Shown here one piece after another: positions 6,744 to 15,129 of a stretch of DNA of 15,540 nt. Position numbers and translations under genes: made by a program. Origin of the DNA: Verrucomicrobiota bacterium (GTDB taxonomy: Bacteria > Verrucomicrobiota > Verrucomicrobiia > Limisphaerales > SXQI01); contig WBXJ01000041.1 in assembly GCA_008933045.1 (NCBI GenBank), forward strand, positions 1 to 15,540. The letters are read 5' to 3'. Under the pieces are notes generated by a model, which had not been told where the DNA came from, did no database searches, and was given only the letters and a program-made list of their open reading frames with translations. Each line of letters begins with the position of its first letter. The first letter of the stretch is position 1.

Positions 6744-7799
6744 TTGTTAGGTTGGTTCGACACGCACGCTCGCGACCTGCCTTGGCGGCGAACGAGGGAT
6801 CCTTACGCCATCTGGGTGTCGGAGATTATGCTTCAACAAACTCAGGTCAAAACGGTGCTCCCATTTTGGTCGCGGTGGATGGATGTTTTTCCTTCGCTTA
6901 TCGCCTTGGCGGAGGCAGAGCCTGCTCACGTTTTAAAGCTTTGGCAGGGATTGGGTTATTATTCGCGCGCTCGAAATTTACAAGCGGCCGCGCAGTTGAT
7001 CCGCAGCACGCATGGTGGAAGATTCCCAGACACACTCGTGGAAATTCTCACCTTACCCGGTGTCGGCCGCTACACGGCTGGGGCAATCGGCAGCATCGCG
7101 TTCAACCAACCCTGGCCGATCGTCGATGGAAATATCATTCGGGTGCTTAGTAGGTTTCTGGGAATAACCGATCCGGCAAAATCGAGCGCGGTCCAAAAGA
7201 AACTTTGGCAAGTTGCGACACAACTCGTCAGCGCCGCTCCTCAAGGACGGCATGGTGATCTCAATCAAGCACTGATGGAATTGGGTGCCACGGTTTGCAG
7301 TCCCCGGCGACCTGCTTGTGATGAATGTCCTTTGAACGAGGGATGCCACGCTTCAAAACATCAAAACACCGACCAAATTCCAAATCTTCAACCCACCGCG
7401 ATTTCCACTCCTCGCTGGTTTGTTGCGGCGATTATACAACAGGAAAACCGATGGCTACTTCAGCAACGCCGTGAGGACGTGGTCAATGCTGGATTTTGGG
7501 AATTGCCGGTTTGGGAGATTGATTCCCGATCCGCTGGCCGCGCACGGTTAGGACAGGAATTGGGTTCGCACCTCCAGTGGGACTTGCGCGGCACGGTGAA
7601 ACACACCATTACGCGGTACCGCATGACGGTCGATTTTTACGCACCTGAAGCGATGGGGAAATTGGAGGTTCAGCAGTTTCACCAAACCATTCCAGCAGCA
7701 CGCTGGGTGAGTGAGCTTGAACTTTCAACGCTCCCCTTGGTAAACGCGCATAGCAAAGCGTTGCGTCAGAATATCTGGCACAAGCCGCTTGAGCATTGA
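6744..7799 (+). CDS. mutY: A/G-specific adenine DNA glycosylase
   Basis: MutY removes adenine mispaired with 8-oxoguanine or guanine in base excision repair. From the TTG at 6744 the protein has 351 residues. The catalytic glutamate is E27 in SEIMLQQTQV; the helix-hairpin-helix is LPGVGRYTAGAIGS (104-117), followed by D128 in IVDGN, the second catalytic residue. C185, C192, C195 and C201 form the C-X6-C-X2-C-X5-C iron-sulfur cluster. A C-terminal NUDIX-like domain that reads 8-oxoG begins near residue 223 (PRWFVAAIIQ) and includes FWELPVWEID. The start is uncertain: no in-frame ATG exists between the stop at 6678 and 6744, yet the upstream codons (reading HLAAL just before) continue the family's first helix. 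CTG at 6735 or ATT at 6702 are other possibilities. The gene is divergent from nagB and is followed by galE after 25 bases. Confidence 0.95.
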   Translation: MLGWFDTHARDLPWRRTRDPYAIWVSEIMLQQTQVKTVLPFWSRWMDVFPSLIALAEAEPAHVLKLWQGLGYYSRARNLQAAAQLIRSTHGGRFPDTLVEILTLPGVGRYTAGAIGSIAFNQPWPIVDGNIIRVLSRFLGITDPAKSSAVQKKLWQVATQLVSAAPQGRHGDLNQALMELGATVCSPRRPACDECPLNEGCHASKHQNTDQIPNLQPTAISTPRWFVAAIIQQENRWLLQQRREDVVNAGFWELPVWEIDSRSAGRARLGQELGSHLQWDLRGTVKHTITRYRMTVDFYAPEAMGKLEVQQFHQTIPAARWVSELELSTLPLVNAHSKALRQNIWHKPLEH

Positions 7800-7824
7800 A
7801 TTGGGTTCGTTTATTTTTTAGCTC

Positions 7825-8796
7825 ATGAACGTATTCGTCACGGGTGGGGCTGGGTATATTGGATCTGTTTGCGTCGAAGAGTTGCTGGCTGCAGGGCATC
7901 AGGTCACAGTTTTAGACAACCTGACGGAGGGACACAAATCAGCGGTGGATCCCAGAGCGCGGTTCATTCAGGGCAATTTGGGCGATAAATCGTTGATTGG
8001 TCACGCGCTGCGTCAAAGCAATGCGAACGCTGTCATTCATTTTGCAGCACACGCGCTGGTCGGCGAATCGATGACAAATCCCGCCAAATACTTTGAGAAC
8101 AATGTCGGAAACGGCTTGCAGCTTCTCCAAGCCTCGGTCGAGGCTGGAATTAAAAAGTTTGTTTTCAGCTCAACTTGCGCTACCTACGGCCCACCAGAAA
8201 AAGTTCCGATGACCGAGGACATTCCGCAACGGCCCATCAATCCCTACGGTGAATCCAAATTAATGTTCGAGAAGATGTTGCACTGGTATCAGGAAATTCA
8301 CGGGTTAGAGTTTGTCGCGTTTCGTTACTTTAATGCTGCGGGCGCTTCGGAACGGTGTGGTGAACACCACCGAATCGAGACGCACCTCATCCCGAACGTC
8401 TTGAAAGTGGCACTAGGTCAGTCCACCCATTGCGAGATTTATGGCACCGATTATCCGACTCCGGATGGAACCTGTATTCGGGATTACATCCATATTGTGG
8501 ATATTGCTCAGGCACATATTCTTGCGTTGAAAATGGGTTCTCAAGGATTTTTCAACCTGGGCAACGGTGAAGGTTACTCAGTGCGAGAGGTGATCCAGAC
8601 ATGCGAAAAGGTTTCGGGACACTCAATCCCTGTGTTAGAAAAACCACGGCGCGCTGGGGATCCTCCTCGGTTAGTGGCTGCGGCGGACAAGGCGATGCGT
8701 GAATTGGGTTGGAAACCACGGTACCCAAAACTGGAAGATATCGTGAGAACAGCTTGGAAATGGCATCAAACCCATCCCGAAGGTTATCGCGACTGA
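7825..8796 (+). CDS. galE: UDP-glucose 4-epimerase
   Basis: GalE interconverts UDP-glucose and UDP-galactose, with tightly bound NAD+, for galactose use or glycan precursors. The 323-residue protein is an extended short-chain dehydrogenase. GGAGYIG (residues 7-13) is the NAD-binding loop, DNLTEGH (31-37) binds the adenine ribose, HFAAHALVGES (72-82) is typical of GalE, SST (115-117) holds the catalytic Ser/Thr, and Y141 and K145 are the YxxxK pair. RYFNAAGA and GTCIRDYIHIVDIAQAH are strong GalE blocks, as is the C-terminal RRAGDPPRLVA. It may share a transcript with mutY (25-base gap). Epimerisation of UDP-GlcNAc cannot be excluded. No Shine-Dalgarno sequence precedes the ATG at 7825. Confidence 0.95.
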   Translation: MNVFVTGGAGYIGSVCVEELLAAGHQVTVLDNLTEGHKSAVDPRARFIQGNLGDKSLIGHALRQSNANAVIHFAAHALVGESMTNPAKYFENNVGNGLQLLQASVEAGIKKFVFSSTCATYGPPEKVPMTEDIPQRPINPYGESKLMFEKMLHWYQEIHGLEFVAFRYFNAAGASERCGEHHRIETHLIPNVLKVALGQSTHCEIYGTDYPTPDGTCIRDYIHIVDIAQAHILALKMGSQGFFNLGNGEGYSVREVIQTCEKVSGHSIPVLEKPRRAGDPPRLVAAADKAMRELGWKPRYPKLEDIVRTAWKWHQTHPEGYRD

Positions 8797-8945
8797 TTCG
8801 AGGTTTTGCCTACGCTCGAGGAATCGGGTGGCAGTGACTAATGTCTGGCCGGAGTGAATTCTTGGTGAATTAAAATGGGATCGAATGAGTCATTACTCCA
8901 GCTTTTTAAAGCTTGTCCAGATCGTGCATTCTGGTGATGAGTTAT

Positions 8946-8973
8946 TTGTGACAGACGTGTTAGCTGATAGAAA
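8946..8973 (+). promoter_or_regulatory. Weak candidate promoter for the ABC export cassette
   Basis: TTGTGA (8946-8951) and TAGAAA (8968-8973) are 16 bases apart in the 195-base gap after galE. The predicted start near 8980 would leave a leader of about 12 bases, as for the other genes here. The match is poor in the -10 box. Confidence 0.25.
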
Positions 8974-8991
8974 CTGAGTTAAATTGACGGA

Positions 8992-10194
8992 ATGAAGAAA
9001 TGGATTGTAATCGTTGTAGCCCTTGTCGGCGGGGGTTGGGTTGTGGTAACGAAGTTCCCCACGATCAAGGGGTTGTTTGGTTCGACTCAAAACATTCAGC
9101 AAATCAGCACGACAGTTGCCGAGCAGCGCAACATTCGTTTTAACGTGAGTGCGGCTGGTGAAATTGGTCCCGCAGAACAAGTTTCTGTCAAACCCGAGAT
9201 CAACGGCAAAATTGACCAACTTGCGGTCGATCTGGGTGACCATGTTAAGAAAGGTGCCATCCTCGTCTCTTTGGATGATAAGGAATTGCAAAACAAACGA
9301 TCCACTTACTTGACCGATATCGAACGCAGTAAATTGCAATTAGAACAAGCGGATCGAAACTTTGGGCGAGCTGAGGAACTGTTTAAGAGCGGACTATTGC
9401 CCAAGCAAGACTACGAGAATACTCGGACGGATTTTGCATTGGCAAAAAACTCGCTGGAACGAGCACAACGCGAGTTGGCAATCCTCGAGGAACAATTGAC
9501 AAAAACAAAAATAATCGCCCCGTTCGATTGCACCATTTTGACTCGCCCCGTGTCCATGGGACAAGCGGTTTCTGGTTCGGGAGGTTTCAATAGTGGCACC
9601 GAAGTGCTCACGATCGCAGATCTAAATGCGATGGTGATCAATGCCCATATCAACCAAGCGGATATCACTCGCCTGAAGGTTGATCAAGAAGTGGAAGTCA
9701 CCCTCGAGGCGGTGGCTGATGTGCGGATTGTTGGCAAGGTGGAGCGGATTGCCCCTCAAGCCACGATCAAAAATGCGACCAAGGGATTCGCTGTCCGAGT
9801 GGTCTTGAAGAATCTAGATGACAAAGTTCGTCCTGGGATGACGGCAAATATCAAAATCCCGGTCGGCACGGCGGACAACGTAGTTTCCTTGCCATTGGCA
9901 GCCGTTTTTACGGAGAAGAACCCGGACACAGGTCGACCAGAGCGGTTTGTTTACGTCGCTACAGGCGAGAAGCTAGACACGTTTAAACGGCGTGCGATTC
10001 AAGTCGGCATCTCAGATTTTTTCTTTGCGGAAATCCAAAGTGGATTGAAAACGGGCGAGGTCGTCGCAATGGAGCAACCCAAGGAAGAATCCGACAAGCC
10101 AATCGGCGACACCAACAAACCCTCGAAACCATCCGCAGGAACCACTCCGGTGACACCTAAAGCTGCGGGCCAAACAACCACCAACCGCACTTAG
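8992..10194 (+). CDS. Periplasmic adaptor (membrane fusion) subunit of a MacA-type ABC exporter
   Basis: Such adaptors bridge an inner-membrane ABC transporter and an outer-membrane channel. The 400-residue protein has one N-terminal membrane segment (about residues 4-20), a split lipoyl (biotinyl-like) domain (about 64-100 and 172-195, with VKPEINGKIDQLAVDLGDHV and KIIAPFDCTILT), a coiled-coil hairpin between the halves (about 103-171, rich in Glu, Arg, Leu and Gln), a beta-barrel (about 205-290) with VRPGMTANIKIPVG, and a membrane-proximal domain to about 360. From about 361 the tail is polar, rich in Pro, Thr and Lys, and probably disordered; MacA of E. coli has no such tail. It is followed after 16 bases by the ATPase gene. 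Substrate unknown; macrolide efflux should not be assumed. Confidence 0.9.
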   Translation: MKKWIVIVVALVGGGWVVVTKFPTIKGLFGSTQNIQQISTTVAEQRNIRFNVSAAGEIGPAEQVSVKPEINGKIDQLAVDLGDHVKKGAILVSLDDKELQNKRSTYLTDIERSKLQLEQADRNFGRAEELFKSGLLPKQDYENTRTDFALAKNSLERAQRELAILEEQLTKTKIIAPFDCTILTRPVSMGQAVSGSGGFNSGTEVLTIADLNAMVINAHINQADITRLKVDQEVEVTLEAVADVRIVGKVERIAPQATIKNATKGFAVRVVLKNLDDKVRPGMTANIKIPVGTADNVVSLPLAAVFTEKNPDTGRPERFVYVATGEKLDTFKRRAIQVGISDFFFAEIQSGLKTGEVVAMEQPKEESDKPIGDTNKPSKPSAGTTPVTPKAAGQTTTNRT

Positions 10195-10210
10195 GAATCT
10201 TCCAACACTC

Positions 10211-10951
10211 ATGGCTCTGGTCGAACTGCGCGACGTTTACAAGATTTATCATTTGGGCGGGGAGGAAATCCGTGCGCTGGATGGAATCAACCTCGATATT
10301 GAGGCGGGAGAACTCATCTCTATTATCGGGCCTTCAGGCAGTGGAAAATCCACCCTGATGCATATTTTAGGCTGTTTAGATTCACCCTCCAAAGGAACCA
10401 TCAAATTAGATGGCACCATGATTCAGGATGCCTCGCAAGGGCAACTGGCGGCGATCCGAAACCAAAAAATCGGATTTGTTTTCCAATTTTTTAACCTCTT
10501 GCCAAAACTTTCCGTTCTCCAGAATGTCGAGCTTCCCATGATTTACGCGGGTGCAGGAGCTCGCGAGCGCAAGGAACGAGCCCAGCAGGCGCTGAGTCTC
10601 GTGCAACTCGATAACCGTGCGAAACATCGCCCCAGCCAACTCTCCGGGGGCCAACAACAACGCGTGGCGATTGCACGCGCTTTAGTAAATAATCCAAAAA
10701 TTATTTTTGCTGATGAGCCCACTGGAAACCTCGATTCTCATACGGGGGAGGCAATTCTGAATCTTTTTCATAGTCTCAGTCAGCAGGGTCGAACCATCAT
10801 TATTGTGACTCACGATCCAGAAATTGCGGCCGTCACTCCGCGACGTATCGAGATTCGTGATGGGCGCATCGCCACGAAGATCGACTCCAAATTGGCGGGA
10901 TTGAGTATTAAAAACTCCGAGGCATCGTCCTTACCTGCAACGACGGGTTAA
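10211..10951 (+). CDS. ABC transporter ATPase subunit, MacB/LolD type
   Basis: This cytoplasmic subunit powers the export cassette. The 246-residue protein has the full set of ABC motifs: Walker A GPSGSGKST (40-48), Q-loop Q92 in FVFQFFNLLP, signature LSGGQQQRVAIARAL (144-158), Walker B IIFADEPTGNLD with catalytic E169, and H201 in IVTHDPEIA. The Q-loop region and the TGNLD sequence are typical of the MacB/LolD/FtsE group, which works by mechanotransmission rather than transport through the membrane. Unlike E. coli MacB, the ATPase is not fused to a permease. About 25 residues after the core form a polar tail. The first permease gene starts 77 bases downstream. Confidence 0.95.
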   Translation: MALVELRDVYKIYHLGGEEIRALDGINLDIEAGELISIIGPSGSGKSTLMHILGCLDSPSKGTIKLDGTMIQDASQGQLAAIRNQKIGFVFQFFNLLPKLSVLQNVELPMIYAGAGARERKERAQQALSLVQLDNRAKHRPSQLSGGQQQRVAIARALVNNPKIIFADEPTGNLDSHTGEAILNLFHSLSQQGRTIIIVTHDPEIAAVTPRRIEIRDGRIATKIDSKLAGLSIKNSEASSLPATTG

Positions 10952-11028
10952 GCCATGTGTCATCCCCATCAAACTACACACACCGCACCCATATTCGCTA
11001 GGGAACATGCCGAGTTACAGTAAGTCAG

Positions 11029-12399
11029 ATGCACATTTGGAACACCATTGAGCTCGGGTTAAAGGAGATATGGGCGCACAAATTTCGGTCATTTCTTACC
11101 ATGCTCGGCATCATTCTGGGTGTTTCAAGCTTAGTCGCAATGTCTGCGCTCGTGACAGGAATGGAACGCGGAATGAAGGAAGCATTGGTCGCAATCGGAG
11201 GGTTGCAGAAAATTCGCGTCGAGTTTCAGCCACTTCCCGTCGAACAACGGCACCTACGCGATCAGGCAACTGGATTGACGATCAATGATGTGTATGGACT
11301 CCGAAACAACGCCCCGCTGATCACTAAAGTTTCACCCATCATCGATTGGAGAAGCGCGGTTCTTACCGCCAAGGGAAAATCGTTTAACCCTTTCATCTGT
11401 GCGGGAGTTTGGCCGATTGCTGTCGAATTAAATGAGCATGTGATCCAACACGGGCGAATGTTCAATGAAATTGACGATGAGATGGCCCGCAACGTCTGCG
11501 TCATCGGAACCGCGACTCGCGATGCACTTTTCGGCTCCCCTGAAAAGACGGGCCACGAAATCATTCCACTCGGTGAAACCATTTTTATTGGCGACCAACC
11601 TTTTACCATCGTGGGGATGTTTGAACATTACGAAAGTATTCAGGACAAACAAGTGCGCCAGTTAGCCAAAGAAGAACCCAAAATCCAAACCACCAACGGG
11701 ACGCCGCGCAACCGAGGTTGGAGCGGTCGACAAGGTGGGTTTGTGTACTGGCTCAAGAATTCGACCGTTTATATTCCATTGAACACGATGTGGATCAAAA
11801 TCAAATCAGGACAACCCGGGTTTCTTCCGTCCATAGCAGGCGGACCCCGATTGACGACTTTGGACCTACGGGTTGCGAATGTGGACAAGCTCACGCCGGC
11901 AATTCAACAAGCTTACAACGTCCTGACGTCCACACATCAAGGGATCGAAGATTTTACCTTCCGAACTCAGGAAGACTGGGCCGAACGCATCACGAGTTCC
12001 ATTAGAAATGCACGCGTTAGTGGCGGGATGATTGCCGCGATCAGTTTGCTCGTGGGCGGCATCGGCATCATGAACATCATGCTAGCAAGCATCACTGAAC
12101 GTGTTCGAGAAATCGGCACCCGCAAAGCTGTGGGAGCCACGACCGCGCACATTTTTATTCAAATCATCGTCGAGAGCATGGTGATCGCGTTCATTGGAGG
12201 CTTGGCTGGTATACTCACTTCGTTCGCCCTCGTACAAAGCATCGCCAAACTCTCTCCCACGGACAACGCACCAGTGATCACTCTCGGTTCGCTACTCGTT
12301 GCTTTTTGCTTCAGCGTCATCGTCGGCATGCTGGCTGGTCTGATTCCTGCCGTGAAAGCCTCCCGACTTCATCCGATTCAAGCTCTGCGTTACGATTGA
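11029..12399 (+). CDS. MacB-type ABC permease, first copy
   Basis: This is the membrane subunit of the export cassette, in the FtsX/MacB permease family. In 456 residues I see a first membrane helix (about 22-44, FLTMLGIILGVSSLVAM), a large periplasmic MacB core domain (about 45-330), then three helices (about 332-356, 379-405 and 418-442). GGIGIMNIMLASITERVREI precedes the coupling segment TRKAVGA, which contacts the ATPase. The C-terminus AVKASRLHPIQALRYD is typical. About residues 200-240 form an insertion rich in Gln, Gly and Arg. It is a close paralogue of the next gene: 45 of the first 58 residues are identical. The 77-base gap before it has no clear promoter or ribosome binding site. 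Confidence 0.93.
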   Translation: MHIWNTIELGLKEIWAHKFRSFLTMLGIILGVSSLVAMSALVTGMERGMKEALVAIGGLQKIRVEFQPLPVEQRHLRDQATGLTINDVYGLRNNAPLITKVSPIIDWRSAVLTAKGKSFNPFICAGVWPIAVELNEHVIQHGRMFNEIDDEMARNVCVIGTATRDALFGSPEKTGHEIIPLGETIFIGDQPFTIVGMFEHYESIQDKQVRQLAKEEPKIQTTNGTPRNRGWSGRQGGFVYWLKNSTVYIPLNTMWIKIKSGQPGFLPSIAGGPRLTTLDLRVANVDKLTPAIQQAYNVLTSTHQGIEDFTFRTQEDWAERITSSIRNARVSGGMIAAISLLVGGIGIMNIMLASITERVREIGTRKAVGATTAHIFIQIIVESMVIAFIGGLAGILTSFALVQSIAKLSPTDNAPVITLGSLLVAFCFSVIVGMLAGLIPAVKASRLHPIQALRYD

Positions 12400-13443
12400 T
12401 CCCATGAACCTCTGGAACACCATCAGCGTTGGTTTCAAAGAAATCTGGGCGCACAAATTTCGCTCTTTTCTCACAATGCTTGGCATCATTCTGGGTGTGG
12501 CCAGCCTTGTAGCGATGGCCGCTCTCGTCAAAGGGATGGAAAATGGGATGCGCGAAACCATGGTGGCGATGGGGGGTGCCGATAAAGTGCTGATCGAAGA
12601 TCAGCCCGTCCCTCCCGATCAAGCACACCTCGCGGATGAAGCACCGGGCCGAACCTTGGCGGATGTTGTCGCCTTGCGCCAAAGTGCTCCGATGCTCCGT
12701 CTCGTCTCGCCTGAAATGGACCTACCCGGCTGCACTCTCACCTATAAAGAAAAAATCTTTGAACCCTCTGAATGTGTCGGCGTCTGGCCCGCTGTCCTCG
12801 ATATGAACCTGCATGTCGTGCAACACGGCCGGTTTTTTAACGATTTCGACGAGCAAAACGCCCACAGCGTTTGCGTCATCGGCACCGGTATCCGCGATGA
12901 ATTGTTTGGTGCGCCTGAAACCGTCGGCCACGAAGTGATCCCCATCGGAGAGAATATCAACATTAATGGGCAGCCATTCACCATCGTAGGAATGTTTCAA
13001 AAATATCAAAGCGAGTACGAAAAGAAACAAACAGAAATAGACAAAAAAAAGCCTGTCGAAAAGCAGGTTGGACCTGTCCGCAAAAAAGGTTGGGGCGGCA
13101 AAGGGGGGTGGGCGTTCACCCGCAAAAACATGACCATTTACATGCCTCTGAACACGATGTGGATCAAGTTCCGCGCCGCCAGTGGTACCAACGGTTTCCC
13201 CAATCCTCGACTCAGCGACATTGATATTAAGGTCAAGGATATTAAGAACCTGGAATCCGCGCTTCAACAAGCTCGAAATGTTCTTATGCTTACCCACCAC
13301 GGAATCGAGGACTTCAACTTTCGCACCCAAGAAAGTCAGCTCGAAAGTATCAACCGGCAAATTACTAATGCTCGAATGAGCGGTGGAATTATTGCAGCCA
13401 TCAGCCTGTTGGTGGGGGGCATCGGCATCATGAACATCATGCT
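12058..13443 (+). repeat. Direct repeats from the permease duplication
   Basis: A 26-base stretch is identical at 12058-12083 and 13418-13443, in the same place of the two permease genes (coding GGIGIMNIML). A shorter 17-base match, TGGGCGCACAAATTTCG, occurs in both near codons 15-20 (from about 11079 and 12446). They mark the tandem duplication and could recombine. Confidence 0.85.
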
Positions 13444-13759
13444 CGCCAGCATCAACGAACGCATTCGTGAAATCGGTATCTGTAAAGCCGTCGGAGCAAG
13501 TGGGACAGCGATCTTTACCCAAATCCTAGTGGAAAGTGTCGTCATCGCCATCCTCGGCGCATTGGCGGGCATCGTGGCCTCCTATGGGTTCGTTGAAATC
13601 CTAGTTTGGGTCACCCCAACCGGCAACTCGCCCGTCATTACCTCCAACTCGATGCTAATCGCCGTGGCCTTCAGCGCGGGCGTGGGGATCATTGCCGGAT
13701 TTTTTCCAGCCGCCAAAGCCGCCCGTCTCCACCCTATCCAAGCCCTCCGCTACGATTAA
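12404..13759 (+). CDS. MacB-type ABC permease, second copy
   Basis: The second membrane subunit starts 4 bases after the stop of its paralogue, so translation is probably coupled. The 451-residue layout is the same: helix at about 22-44, periplasmic core about 45-323, helices about 326-350, 374-400 and 415-437, coupling segment REIGICKAVGA and C-terminus ending PIQALRYD, identical in its last eight residues to the first copy. A strongly basic, Gly-rich insertion lies at about 201-236 (KKQTEIDKKKPVEKQ, then KKGWGGKGG); it aligns with the insertion of the first copy but differs in sequence. Since one ATPase gene serves two permeases, a heterodimer is the simplest model, as in other exporters with paired permeases; two homodimers sharing the ATPase are the alternative. 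Confidence 0.93.
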   Translation: MNLWNTISVGFKEIWAHKFRSFLTMLGIILGVASLVAMAALVKGMENGMRETMVAMGGADKVLIEDQPVPPDQAHLADEAPGRTLADVVALRQSAPMLRLVSPEMDLPGCTLTYKEKIFEPSECVGVWPAVLDMNLHVVQHGRFFNDFDEQNAHSVCVIGTGIRDELFGAPETVGHEVIPIGENININGQPFTIVGMFQKYQSEYEKKQTEIDKKKPVEKQVGPVRKKGWGGKGGWAFTRKNMTIYMPLNTMWIKFRAASGTNGFPNPRLSDIDIKVKDIKNLESALQQARNVLMLTHHGIEDFNFRTQESQLESINRQITNARMSGGIIAAISLLVGGIGIMNIMLASINERIREIGICKAVGASGTAIFTQILVESVVIAILGALAGIVASYGFVEILVWVTPTGNSPVITSNSMLIAVAFSAGVGIIAGFFPAAKAARLHPIQALRYD

Positions 13760-13764
13760 CCAGC

Positions 13765-15009
13765 TTACTCTGGAGTCGTCGGGCCAGAATCCAGTTGCGG
13801 TGGGTTAGGTTGAAGTTTTCGAATGCGTGCTGAAGCTTCAGTCACTGCGGTCGCGTCCTCCAATATTTTGAACCCCAAAGAAAAAGTGCGACTCTGGCCG
13901 GGAGGTAATTTGGGCACTCGCCCCGCTAGTCGTTCTCGACGCCGATTATAGGGGAAACCGGTCCCCGGTTCCAACCCCGTCACATAGCCTTCTTCTCGGG
14001 CATTTGTATTCTTCCAAAGCGTGAAAAACGGCAAGGTCGCTGTATCAAAACTCATCGCAATTCCACGATCCGATCGAGCGTTATGTAGCATTACATGTCC
14101 CCTGCCCTGAGCATCCGGCACGGGATAAAGGCAGTAAACCTGTTCAACAAACCCGAGCACTGGGCCCGAATAGTCCGAGTATTGCGCGGTGGATTTGGCT
14201 GCATGCGCGTTGAATGGAGTGACCCGCGAGACGGCACCGACAAACTTGGAACCAGCCTCCAACAACGGAGGCCCATAATTGGCATGGTAGATCACCTGGT
14301 ACTCTTGATCATAGGCACCATGGTTCCGCAGCGTGTCGCGAATCTGAAACTCGTTGGAGCTAGGCTCTGTCGCAATTTCTGTCCATAACTCAAGTTTGGG
14401 ACCGTAAAACATGCGTTCATCCACACGACCGCGCACGCGCAGGGTGTAAGGAGGAGTTCGATCCACGATGACCTCAACTTCGGAGGCAGGAATATTGCCA
14501 ATTTTTCCGTGCAGGGTGATGTCCATTTCCGCTTCTTCGCCAACATTGTTGATGAATTTATCCTTTCCAGGATGCCCTGCATATTCGACCCCGCAACGAA
14601 CCATAAACTCATTAAACCCTTCGAGCCAGCCAAGGCCGCCACGACTGGAAAGGTTCATAAACTGGGGATGAACAATCTCTTTGACGGACGATTCCCAACC
14701 TAACTTTATTTCACCCAACTGGACGCGGAATAAGCTCATGCCCCGTGTCGGAATGATGGATAACTGAAGGCGACCATTGTTGATTGTAATGAGGTCCACA
14801 CCTTCCTGCTTTCCGCCATGGAGTCTTGTCTTGGTAATCGACCAAGGAGCGGTTGCCGGAACCTGTGCCGTCTGCGGAGTGATCGTCGCCGAGACCTCAT
14901 TCAAGCCTTGATCAACACTCGTGAGAGTTCGTCGATAAGGCTCCGCCGATAGGTCAAACAAAGCCGCCGAAGCCATCATGGAAGTCAGTAAGAATTGGTT
15001 GAATTTCAT
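13765..15009 (-). CDS. Exported DUF4432 family protein (galactose-mutarotase-like fold)
   Basis: The 414-residue product begins with a likely Sec signal peptide (FLLTSMMASAALFDLSA, possible cut after residue 22, before EPYRR). The rest resembles DUF4432, related to aldose 1-epimerases: IIPTRGMSLFRVQLG, WLEGFNEFMVRCGVEYAGHP, ITLHGKIGNIPASEVEVI, YHANYGPPLLEAGS and GLEPGTGFPYNRRRER. A role in binding or converting a sugar in the periplasm is inferred from the fold only; the true substrate is unknown. The ATG at 15009 gives a better signal peptide than the GTG-type start at 15033, which would add 8 residues (MVTHTCRP). The C-terminal 20 residues are Pro-rich. Its stop lies 5 bases from the stop of the convergent permease gene. 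Its upstream neighbour is the MoeB-rhodanese gene, 120 bases away. Confidence 0.8.
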   Translation of the reverse strand: MKFNQFLLTSMMASAALFDLSAEPYRRTLTSVDQGLNEVSATITPQTAQVPATAPWSITKTRLHGGKQEGVDLITINNGRLQLSIIPTRGMSLFRVQLGEIKLGWESSVKEIVHPQFMNLSSRGGLGWLEGFNEFMVRCGVEYAGHPGKDKFINNVGEEAEMDITLHGKIGNIPASEVEVIVDRTPPYTLRVRGRVDERMFYGPKLELWTEIATEPSSNEFQIRDTLRNHGAYDQEYQVIYHANYGPPLLEAGSKFVGAVSRVTPFNAHAAKSTAQYSDYSGPVLGFVEQVYCLYPVPDAQGRGHVMLHNARSDRGIAMSFDTATLPFFTLWKNTNAREEGYVTGLEPGTGFPYNRRRERLAGRVPKLPPGQSRTFSLGFKILEDATAVTEASARIRKLQPNPPQLDSGPTTPE

Positions 15010-15129
15010 AGGTCTACAAGTATGGGTAACCAACTAATAGGACCAGAGAAACGGGGTTAAATCAAGCGTCGAAGAAACTTTTCGCGTTCATTCGACACCG
15101 AAAAACATTACCAAATCTTAACTCCGAGC

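Noticed and set aside
8795..8825. Imperfect hairpin (GATTCGAG with CTCG and AATC) right after the galE stop
   Set aside because: It has a three-base bulge and no following T-run, so it is not a convincing terminator.
8893..9339. Minus-strand open frame of 148 codons reaching into the gap before the adaptor gene
   Set aside because: Most of it is antisense to the adaptor gene, and no domain or start signal supports it.
10955..11023. 22-codon mini-frame between the ATPase and the first permease (MCHPHQTTHTAPIFAREHAE, two more residues)
   Set aside because: It is short, has no ribosome binding site and no recognisable motif; a leader peptide cannot be excluded but nothing supports it.
12722..13522. 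Minus-strand open frame of 266 codons
   Set aside because: It lies entirely antisense to the second permease, and its sequence is a by-product of that gene's codon use.
15068..15096. Inverted repeat GTCGAA/TTCGAC with a 17-base loop between the rhodanese and DUF4432 genes
   Set aside because: The arms are short and no T-run follows on the minus strand; no function can be assigned.
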